Part shown: piece by piece, positions 1 through 4,880 of the stretch
How positions within the stretch are numbered: position 1 is the stretch's first letter
Layout: every line of letters starts with the position of its first letter
DNA from: Prevotella sp.
GTDB lineage: Bacteria > Bacteroidota > Bacteroidia > Bacteroidales > Dysgonomonadaceae
Reading direction: 5' to 3'
NCBI GenBank assembly: GCA_031263965.1
Contig: JAISES010000046.1
Span: 1 to 7,509 of the forward strand
DNA: 7,509 nucleotides
The notes under the pieces: model-generated
Told to the model about the DNA's origin: nothing
Database searches by the model: none
What the model saw: only the letters and a program-made list of their open reading frames with translations
Translations under genes and position numbers: made by a program

Positions 1-218
1 CCTGCCGCCTGGCTTATGTTCACTGTCGCGGTGAAGCCGTCCGCAGTGGTTATTGTTACCGTAGCTGTACGTGATGCGCCCGTATTGCCCGCTGCCGATA
101 CATCTAACGTACCGTTGCCTGTTCCCGATGCTTTGCTCAATGTCACCCATGTCTGGCTTGCTGCCGCCGTCCATGTCGCGCCCGTAGGTAATCCTGCAAT
201 TGTAAGTGTCTTTGCCAT
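1..218 (-). CDS. BACON-domain protein, probable virion/tail appendage protein (partial, N-terminal 72 residues)
   Basis: An open frame begins with ATG at 218-216 and continues without a stop to the left edge, so only the N-terminus is present. The 72 visible residues form one BACON-like beta-sandwich repeat: a strand with W16, then the hallmark SQTWVTLSKASGTGNG (residues 21-36), then NTGASRTATVTI (45-56) and a closing strand ending VNISQ (66-70). The family pattern is SxxWLTVSPxSGTGN ... NTxxxRTATITV ... VTQ. BACON domains are known from Bacteroidetes surface proteins, where glycan or mucin binding is proposed, and from tail proteins of crAss-like phages. No signal peptide is present, which fits a virion protein rather than an exported host protein. 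It lies 73 bp downstream of the tail-fibre-like gene on the same strand, so a role in tail adsorption is inferred. More Ig-like repeats may follow outside the window. The start is A-rich (AAAATAATATG) with no Shine-Dalgarno site. Confidence 0.75.
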   Translation of the reverse strand, partial: MAKTLTIAGLPTGATWTAAASQTWVTLSKASGTGNGTLDVSAAGNTGASRTATVTITTADGFTATVNISQAA

Positions 219-225
219 ATTATTT

Positions 226-260
226 TAATTTTTAGTTTTTAGTTACGAGTTACGAGTTAC
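226..260. repeat. Degenerate 7-bp tandem repeat in the leader of the BACON gene
   Basis: Five consecutive heptamers read on the plus strand TAATTTT, TAGTTTT, TAGTTAC, GAGTTAC, GAGTTAC. On the coding (minus) strand the two perfect units are GTAACTC and the array decays towards the gene. It ends 7 bp upstream of the ATG at 218 and fills about half of the 73-bp gap between the fibre and BACON genes. Nothing else recognisable lies in the gap. The function is unknown; possibilities are a spacing or translation element, or slippage-prone DNA. Confidence 0.6.
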
Positions 261-291
261 CAGATTATTCATTTTTCGTTCTTAATTTTCA

Positions 292-1350
292 TCAGTTTCC
301 GTCCTTATCGAACCCCGTAAACACAGGATTCACATTCATGATATACATCATGTTATATTTCTTTAGCCTGTATTTGCCAGGCGCATAGCACCACAGTTCG
401 AACTCTATCTTTTCTCCCGCTCCTACTTGCGTGGATGGGCCATAATCGTTCTCTATCGGAGCTGCAACAGGCAGTGTTATGGTAATTGTCGAGCTTCCGG
501 TATTCGTTACGCGTATGCGTGTGATATAGCCTATTGACATCCCAGCAAGGTTGGCAAACGAAAGCGTATTGTTTGATGAAATACTTGCTGTCACATTACC
601 CGACAAAGGGATGTTGGCAAGCGAAGTAACTGCCTGCGCGGAAGTCATAAACAGGATGTAGGGAAAAACCTTATCCCATCCGTTCACCCATACCTCGCCG
701 GTTTCGGTCACGCTTACGTAGCCTTCATTGCCTGCCGTATTAGCACGTCCCTTTACAATTCCCGGAGCTGTATTTGTGGCGATGTTGACCGTATCTATTC
801 CCCTATCTATCCATTCGTAGGTATCCGGCGCCGTTGCAAGATATGTCCATGAGTGCCCCTGCGGTGCATCCTGATCAAGATTGACAACGGTAGCCCCATC
901 GGTAGGAGTATCGCTCTTAACGCTTGTCCATACATCGGTAAGCTGCTGCTGAGTGGGAGATGTGCCAAGGTGCGCAGAAACACGTCCTACACCCTTCAAA
1001 TTCTCTATATCCGCAGTATTGGTCTGTATCTGCTGGTAATTAGCCGCAGACTGTAAACCGTTGGCGATACCGTTACATTCGGGAATGTCGGCCGCTATCG
1101 TACTTGTTTGCCGCGTAGCCAGATTGATAAGCGTTTTAACAAGTTGCTGCTTGTTGGAAGCAGGAGAGATGGAGACGTCGGAGACAACGCTTTGATTAAG
1201 TTTACCCGCTATACTCTTACTTAGATTAGTCTTCCGTGTTTTCGATTGCACCGGAATATCTTCTCTATCTATATATCCGGGTACATAGAAATCATCTACA
1301 TGAGCATCGTCAAGCGGTAAGAGTTCCGATATTTTTTTATTTGATTCCAT
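292..1350 (-). CDS. Tail-fibre-like / receptor-binding structural protein (352 aa)
   Basis: This is probably a phage tail-fibre or tail-tip adhesin, assigned from composition, architecture and context rather than a diagnostic motif. The N-terminus (NKKISELLPLDD, residues 4-15, then a charged segment to about 50 with GKLNQS) resembles the short virion-anchoring stretch that opens many phage fibre proteins. Residues 60-125 are helix- or coil-prone and Q/N/A-rich (KQQLVKTLINLATRQ, AANYQQIQTNTADIENLK), as in trimeric fibre shafts. Residues 129-226 (GTSPTQQQLTDVWTSV, GHSWTYL, YEWIDRG, GEVWVNGWDKV) look like the middle segment seen in Bacteroidales phage fibres. Residues 245-332 are beta-rich and Ser/Thr/Asn-rich, suggesting a distal beta-sandwich head. 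There is no signal peptide or membrane segment. Only 4 bp separate its ATG from the stop of the preceding gene, so the two are co-transcribed and likely work in the same tail structure. No retroelement-type variable repeat was seen in it. Confidence 0.6.
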   Translation of the reverse strand: MESNKKISELLPLDDAHVDDFYVPGYIDREDIPVQSKTRKTNLSKSIAGKLNQSVVSDVSISPASNKQQLVKTLINLATRQTSTIAADIPECNGIANGLQSAANYQQIQTNTADIENLKGVGRVSAHLGTSPTQQQLTDVWTSVKSDTPTDGATVVNLDQDAPQGHSWTYLATAPDTYEWIDRGIDTVNIATNTAPGIVKGRANTAGNEGYVSVTETGEVWVNGWDKVFPYILFMTSAQAVTSLANIPLSGNVTASISSNNTLSFANLAGMSIGYITRIRVTNTGSSTITITLPVAAPIENDYGPSTQVGAGEKIEFELWCYAPGKYRLKKYNMMYIMNVNPVFTGFDKDGN

Positions 1351-1354
1351 AATA

Positions 1355-2212
1355 TTATTCTATCTTTAGCCTGTATCTGTCTTCTGTCATTAAATACTCC
1401 CGCTTTTCGGTTAGCAATAAAGACGTAATCGATCCTTTTTCAATATCAAAATTATCAGGCTCTACATCTATATTTATTACATACAGGGGGTATAACGCGT
1501 CCAACTGGATCACTTCCGGCTGAGAGCCTTCGCTTCTCACGTAGGTATCTCCGTTTATCATTACCTCGGATAAGCTGAATATAAGGTTTATTTTTCTCGC
1601 CACCCATACAGGTACCCCCCTGCATGTGCCGATAGTTAACTTTTTTACTTCATACGGATAGGCAGATAGCTGTATGTTATTGTATAGTTGATTCCTGAAA
1701 TTATTCGATTCTACATTGAATTGTATATTTTGAAACAGAAAACCGCCTTCCACTCTGAAATCAAAGATATTATTCCCTCCATTGTTGTTAATAAACGCAG
1801 TGCCGGATAAATTTTCAAGATTCGTATACCTTAGCTTCACAGTATCCCTTTCCCTGTGACTGTCTATTATCTCAAAGCAACATTCCGCAAGTATATCGTT
1901 ATATCCGCGTTCGGCAATCTCAATTTTATAGAGGCCGTAATCCATTCTTTGATATTGGAAGTAGAAAGTATCATAGTCTGCGTCCGATTCCAGAAATACA
2001 AGATCGACATCCTTTTTCTGATTGGTATTCAAATCAATCAGTACGACCGATATATCGTAATCTTGATTAATAGATAATTGGGTTCTGATTATGTCATCGA
2101 ATGTAAAGACCTGTATATATTTCTCATCTTTTTCAAAATAATGCTTCCATTTTGAAAAATTAAGAGAACTATATTGAGATATTTTTATAACATCCTGCAT
2201 GTATGTATACAT
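1355..2212 (-). CDS. Phage tail-associated structural protein, hypothetical (285 aa)
   Basis: I do not recognise a named family with certainty. The protein is soluble and mostly beta-stranded, with features recalled from tail-associated proteins of Bacteroidetes phages: an N-terminal strand-rich domain (about 30-118: YIQVFTFDDIIRTQLS, YDISVVLIDLN, YGLYKIEIAERGY), a central segment VKLRYTNLENLSGTAFINNN (125-144) followed by FDFRVEGGF (150-158), and a C-terminal part with RGVPVWVARKINLIFS (198-213), INGDTYVRSEGS (219-230) and YPLYVINIDVEP (241-252). This pattern suits a distal-tail or baseplate component holding the fibre encoded 4 bp downstream. The first ATG at 2212 is taken; a second ATG at residue 5 (2200) is possible. 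The gene is much more A/T-rich than its neighbours: two 60-base rows I counted gave about 25% and 33% G+C, against about 50% in sampled rows of the fibre and primase genes, suggesting separate ancestry. It follows its own putative promoter and a palindrome. Confidence 0.55.
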   Translation of the reverse strand: MYTYMQDVIKISQYSSLNFSKWKHYFEKDEKYIQVFTFDDIIRTQLSINQDYDISVVLIDLNTNQKKDVDLVFLESDADYDTFYFQYQRMDYGLYKIEIAERGYNDILAECCFEIIDSHRERDTVKLRYTNLENLSGTAFINNNGGNNIFDFRVEGGFLFQNIQFNVESNNFRNQLYNNIQLSAYPYEVKKLTIGTCRGVPVWVARKINLIFSLSEVMINGDTYVRSEGSQPEVIQLDALYPLYVINIDVEPDNFDIEKGSITSLLLTEKREYLMTEDRYRLKIE

Positions 2213-2218
2213 TTATCA

Positions 2219-2226
2219 CAAAAATA
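2219..2226 (-). promoter_or_regulatory. Putative Bacteroidetes-type -7 box upstream of the tail block
   Basis: On the minus strand this reads TATTTTTG, an exact match to the Bacteroidetes sigma-ABfr -7 consensus TAnnTTTG. It lies 6 bp before the ATG at 2212, so transcription would start at or next to that codon, giving a leaderless or near-leaderless message, or translation would begin at the ATG at 2200. No -33 TTG is found at the expected distance; that slot falls in the inverted repeat at 2234-2258. Six fixed bases can match by chance, so support is moderate at best. Confidence 0.35.
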
Positions 2227-2233
2227 CATATAA

Positions 2234-2258
2234 GTTATTTAGAATTGTTCTAAATAAC
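2234..2258. repeat. Perfect 11-bp inverted repeat with 3-bp spacer (operator or hairpin)
   Basis: The left arm GTTATTTAGAA (2234-2244) and right arm TTCTAAATAAC (2248-2258) are exact reverse complements around the spacer TTG. It sits in the 68-bp gap between the terL stop (2281) and the tail gene ATG (2212), 7 bp upstream of the putative -7 box, so it covers the region where a -33 element would lie. Two readings are possible: an operator for a dimeric regulator controlling the tail block, or an RNA hairpin after terL. A classical terminator is less likely, because only two G-C pairs are in the stem and no U-run follows directly on the minus strand. An 11-bp perfect dyad is unlikely by chance in so short a gap. 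Confidence 0.7.
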
Positions 2259-2280
2259 GCAGGATGAAGGTAAAATTCGG

Positions 2281-3711
2281 TTATCCGCCGTACAGGAAAG
2301 ATCTATATTTTATCTTTAATATTTTCGAGGCAAGGGAACATACATCGATAGCATCTTTCTTATGTTTGTTGTCCCCTTCTTTCAGGTAGGACGTAAGGTC
2401 TGCTATGAATGAATTATATTCAGAAATGCTCTCATAGCCTTTATTAAAGACGAAGTACTTTTTGATAAACTCATAGTTGGAGAGTATCCTCACCTCTTTT
2501 TCGTCACGGCTCGGAAAATTCTTCAGCACGGTATGCCTTTTTAGCGTTTTTTTAAGGTCGATAATTGAAGCCAATCCTACACCGTTACTTTCTATATATA
2601 TTTCTTCAGGCGTTTCAACCGGCAACCTGTTAAGTATCTTTTGCGTGTTTACCTCTATCCCGTCCGTGTTATGGATAACATCGGATACATATACAGACAA
2701 ATCATCATTATCCTTAACGACATGCAGGAATACCATTGAATATTTGTCACCGCCCTTATCCGCAGGATCGCCTACAGAGAAACTGAACTTTATATCATAA
2801 CCGCGTATTTTCGACATATCGCAGAATTTCAATTCCGACAACGGCAGCAATAACCCTTTAGCCTCTATCGGCTCCTGTTGGTATTCTGCAAGCCATACGG
2901 ATTCATCTATCTTATTCTTTATCTTTAGATACTCCGCCGTAGTCTTTACGTCCTCGCAGAAGCTTTTGCCGTCTGTCATGGCCGGAACACAATAAATATT
3001 CCCCGGGTAAACCTCACCGGACGATATGGCCATTCCAATAATATCGCTTACGCGCCACCTTGTGCCGATGAATATTTCAGGACAATTCTTTTCTTTACGG
3101 CTGTCATGAGCCGATTGTTTCCACATCTTAACCTTCGCGTCCGTAGTATCCGACAATGCGTCCTGCATGGATTTATACAAGTCATCGGTGATTGCTATAT
3201 TCGCGCCAAAGCCTATGATAGTTCCCCCAACTCCGGCGCCGAAATAGCCCACCTGCTTGGACATGTTTGTATTCCATCCTCCGAGATTGGCTTTATCCGC
3301 GGATATAAGTATTTCAGGAAAGATATTTTTGTATTCCGGTGATATTAAAATAGCCCTGGTATCGTAACTTAATTTATCATAAAGCGTGGATGTACATGTA
3401 TTCCGCATAACAGACGTTTCGGGAAATATACCCAGCCACCAGGCGCAGAAACAGGATGTTATATAAGATTTGCCAGAGCGGGGGGGCAGAGAGATAGCCG
3501 CATTGATAGCTACGCCGTTTTTATAATTGTCGGCTACCCTCTGGAATATCATAGCTATGTCTTTAAGAAACCGCCTCCGGACTGCGAAGAAATCATAATC
3601 CATATAACAGCAGAAAGCCCAGAAGTTAGTCCGGGCAGCTATGCGTATTACGGGTTTATATTCTTCAAAGTCTATCATGCTGTAAGAAAAAGCGGATATA
3701 ACGGTATTCAC
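2281..3711 (-). CDS. terL: Terminase large subunit (packaging ATPase/nuclease)
   Basis: This is the motor that pumps DNA into the prohead and cuts it. The ATPase domain has Walker A LPPRSGKS (75-82), Walker B NIAITDD (171-177, D176/D177) preceded by GGTIIGFGA (162-170), and the coupling motif GTRWR (216-220). The RNase H-fold nuclease has its three acidic positions: D315 in SVGDPADKGGDKY, E374 in IYIESNG and D453 in KKDAID. At 476 residues it is full length, and all key residues are present. The longest frame starts with GTG at 3711; the first ATG is residue 12 (3678), giving 465 residues. Neither has a clear ribosome site, and GTG is uncommon in this phylum, so the ATG is a real alternative. 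Walker A is encoded across a run of seven C on the coding strand (seven G at 3480-3486), a spot to check for sequencing error, although the frame is intact. It follows terS by 42 bp. Identification is firm. Confidence 0.95.
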   Translation of the reverse strand: MNTVISAFSYSMIDFEEYKPVIRIAARTNFWAFCCYMDYDFFAVRRRFLKDIAMIFQRVADNYKNGVAINAAISLPPRSGKSYITSCFCAWWLGIFPETSVMRNTCTSTLYDKLSYDTRAILISPEYKNIFPEILISADKANLGGWNTNMSKQVGYFGAGVGGTIIGFGANIAITDDLYKSMQDALSDTTDAKVKMWKQSAHDSRKEKNCPEIFIGTRWRVSDIIGMAISSGEVYPGNIYCVPAMTDGKSFCEDVKTTAEYLKIKNKIDESVWLAEYQQEPIEAKGLLLPLSELKFCDMSKIRGYDIKFSFSVGDPADKGGDKYSMVFLHVVKDNDDLSVYVSDVIHNTDGIEVNTQKILNRLPVETPEEIYIESNGVGLASIIDLKKTLKRHTVLKNFPSRDEKEVRILSNYEFIKKYFVFNKGYESISEYNSFIADLTSYLKEGDNKHKKDAIDVCSLASKILKIKYRSFLYGG

Positions 3712-3753
3712 ATACGGTTACACCCTGTTTAAAACCTGGGTTTATTTGGATAA

Positions 3754-4218
3754 TCACAGTTTGTCTATTAGCTTGTCTATCTGTTCCTGCGATATGGGAC
3801 TGTTAAATAATTCTTTACCGCCTAGTCCTGAAATCTCCTGTTTGCGGGACAGGCCCAGTTCCATAGATATAATATTGCTTTCCAATAGTCCGGCGGCGGC
3901 GCCTTCAAACTTCTGGGTGAATATTATCTCCCTTATACGCGCAACGACTTCAATAAACAATATATTATTAGTATAATTTTCAAACGTCTGATGAGTAATC
4001 CCCGCAAATATGCAAAAACCTTTAATAGTCATCGCGCGCATCTTACTTACCGTTACTCTCTTTCCTGTCCCGAATGCTTTTTCTTCCGGTAGGGGATTGC
4101 TTTCTACCCACTTGATATACTCCAATGCGGTATCCCATAATGTTTCAGGAGTATATTTTTTAATTCTGCCGTACCTTTTTGCCAGTTTCCAGTACTGGCT
4201 ACCCTTAGGAGCTGCCAT
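3754..4218 (-). CDS. terS: Terminase small subunit (gp3-like DNA-recognition protein)
   Basis: It should recognise the packaging site on viral DNA and hand it to TerL. The N-terminus MAAPKGSQYWKLAKRYGR (1-18), then PETLWDTALEYIKWVESNPLPEEK (24-47), is the typical opening of DNA-packaging Gp3-type small terminases in Bacteroidetes phages and gut metagenomes. Residues 60-90 (MRAMTIKGFCIFAGITHQTFENYTNN) look like the helix-turn-helix segment. The central part (90-120) is helical, suiting oligomerisation, and the C-terminus (140-154, PISQEQIDKLIDKL) is a helix that could contact TerL. The length of 154 aa is normal for the family. ATG at 4218 lies 11 bp after the stop of the Fur-like gene, and terL follows 42 bp downstream, the classic terS-terL order. 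A 10-bp direct repeat overlaps its start codon (4218-4240). Confidence 0.88.
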   Translation of the reverse strand: MAAPKGSQYWKLAKRYGRIKKYTPETLWDTALEYIKWVESNPLPEEKAFGTGKRVTVSKMRAMTIKGFCIFAGITHQTFENYTNNILFIEVVARIREIIFTQKFEGAAAGLLESNIISMELGLSRKQEISGLGGKELFNSPISQEQIDKLIDKL

Positions 4219-4240
4219 AATCGTTATATTTAATCGTTAT
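4218..4240. repeat. 10-bp direct repeat spanning the Fur-like/terS junction
   Basis: TAATCGTTAT occurs at 4218-4227 and again at 4231-4240 (ATAACGATTA on the coding strand), with a 3-bp spacer and 13-bp period. One copy lies across the end of the Fur-like gene and the other touches the ATG of terS. Small terminases often bind short repeats in or near their own gene (the pac sites of P22-type phages), so this could be a recognition or autoregulatory site. With only two copies it may also be a chance duplication in A/T-rich DNA. Confidence 0.45.
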
Positions 4241-4499
4241 TAATTTCTGTATGTATTACTTCGTAGACATAATGTTTGTAAACAGAGGGAACCAGCTTTA
4301 TTATACCTAACTCTATAAATAAGTTAAGGGTATTGACTACCGTGCCTCTTGAAATCCTTTCCGCTTCCATCCTGCTATCAATATCTTCACGGCTGAATGT
4401 GTCTGGAAATGAATAAATCTCATCGAATATTACCCGGCGCTCCACCGTATCCCGGAGATTGTTAGCTTTCAGCAGTCGGATAAATTTCTCTTTATTCAT
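4230..4499 (-). CDS. Free-standing Fur-type winged-helix DNA-binding protein (89 aa)
   Basis: Residues 15-81 follow the DNA-binding half of Fur/PerR-family repressors: LRDTVERRVIFDEIYS (15-30, family pattern LRxTxxRxxILExIxS), DTFSREDIDSRM (33-44), then the recognition-helix region ISRGTVVNTLNLFIELGIIKLV (49-70, family ISxxTVYxTLxxLxExGLI) and a wing ending HYVYEVIH (76-83). Full Fur proteins are about 130-160 residues, with a C-terminal dimerisation domain carrying His/Cys/Asp metal ligands. Here the protein stops right after the wing, with no cysteine and only two histidines, so metal sensing as in Fur is not expected. It heads the packaging operon, 11 bp before terS and about 40 bp after a putative promoter. 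A small regulator of this or a host operon is inferred. It is the only dedicated regulator visible, so autoregulation through the repeats at 4562-4579 is possible. Confidence 0.75.
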   Translation of the reverse strand: MNKEKFIRLLKANNLRDTVERRVIFDEIYSFPDTFSREDIDSRMEAERISRGTVVNTLNLFIELGIIKLVPSVYKHYVYEVIHTEINND

Positions 4500-4541
4500 A
4501 GATCAGGTTATTTTATCATTTTGCTGCATCCGCCTATTTTA

Positions 4542-4549
4542 CAAATATA
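4542..4549 (-). promoter_or_regulatory. Putative Bacteroidetes-type promoter for the Fur-like/terS/terL operon
   Basis: The minus strand reads TATATTTG, an exact match to the -7 consensus TAnnTTTG, 42 bp before the ATG at 4499. This leaves a leader of about 35 bases. No -33 TTG is seen 19-21 bp upstream; that slot falls between two TAAGATG repeats. The position in the only long gap between the replication and packaging blocks supports a real promoter that may need an activator. Confidence 0.45.
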
Positions 4550-4561
4550 GCATTTTATATC

Positions 4562-4579
4562 CATCTTACTGTCATCTTA
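4562..4579. repeat. Direct repeat of CATCTTA with 11-bp period upstream of the packaging promoter
   Basis: CATCTTA occurs at 4562-4568 and 4573-4579 (TAAGATG on the coding strand). The copies are 11 bp apart start to start, about one helical turn, so a protein would see both on the same DNA face. The nearer copy ends 12 bp upstream of the putative -7 box and the pair brackets the absent -33 element. This layout fits an activator or repressor site. It is a candidate only, since two 7-mers in A/T-rich DNA can arise by chance. Confidence 0.35.
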
Positions 4580-4589
4580 ATATTGTTTT

Positions 4590-4606
4590 ATACTAAAAAA
4601 CAGTAT
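4590..4606. repeat. Short inverted repeat in the replication-packaging gap
   Basis: ATACT (4590-4594) and AGTAT (4602-4606) form 5-bp complementary arms around a 7-bp A-rich spacer. It lies upstream of the direct repeats and putative promoter. It could be half of a regulatory region, but arms this short are weak evidence. It does not resemble a terminator, because the T-run is in the loop. The rest of the 4500-4659 gap is A/T-rich with no credible gene. Confidence 0.2.
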
Positions 4607-4659
4607 TTATCTGAATAGAAAATTATATCGTATACTTTTTTCGTTCATTAGTTTCATCC

Positions 4660-4872
4660 TCAGTCATCAACAGGTTCAACCTCAACATAATTCAAAACTA
4701 CCCCGCCGCTCCGCAGGGTGTTTAAATCTCTCCTGGCATACTCTTCGATAGTACACAAAGGGGTATCATAAGGGAAAATAACATAGCAACACACGGTGTA
4801 TACGCCGTTCATGTCGAAAAATTTAAACCTGTACTCTTTATACTCAATCATATATTCCATATCCTCAATCAT
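4660..4872 (-). CDS. Small acidic hypothetical protein (70 aa)
   Basis: I do not recognise the family. The frame starts with ATG at 4872, 8 bp after the primase-helicase stop, so it is almost certainly translated from the same message; ATGs at residues 5 and 8 are possible alternative starts. It has an acidic N-terminus (MIEDMEYMIEYKEY), a probable beta-hairpin (RFKFFDMNGVYTVCCYVIF, 15-33), a short helix (TIEEYARRDLNTL, 41-53) and a final strand VVLNYVEVEPVDD (58-70) with an acidic tail. There are three cysteines (C28, C29, C40), but the spacing does not suggest a zinc site. There is no signal peptide or membrane helix. Its place at the end of the replication operon suggests an accessory replication or host-takeover factor, but that is only inference. 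Confidence 0.6.
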   Translation of the reverse strand: MIEDMEYMIEYKEYRFKFFDMNGVYTVCCYVIFPYDTPLCTIEEYARRDLNTLRSGGVVLNYVEVEPVDD

Positions 4873-4880
4873 TAGCAGTT

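Noticed and set aside
16..228. Plus-strand 70-codon frame at the left edge
   Set aside because: It is the exact antisense register of the BACON-domain gene, and its Val/Ala-rich translation mirrors the Thr/Ala codons of that gene.
1762..1769. Another TAnnTTTG match on the minus strand (TATCTTTG)
   Set aside because: It lies inside the tail gene; one or two chance matches per strand are expected in a window of this size.
2477..2800. Plus-strand 107-codon frame opposite terL
   Set aside because: It is antisense to the TerL nuclease domain, whose catalytic residues D315 and E374 are encoded there; it has low-complexity hydrophobic and Ser content and no promoter.
4607..4657. A 16-codon minus-strand frame (MKLMNEKSIRYNFLFR) after the 70-aa gene, with GAGG upstream of its inner ATG
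   Set aside because: It is too short and has no recognisable feature; a purine run near an ATG is expected by chance in this A/T-rich gap.
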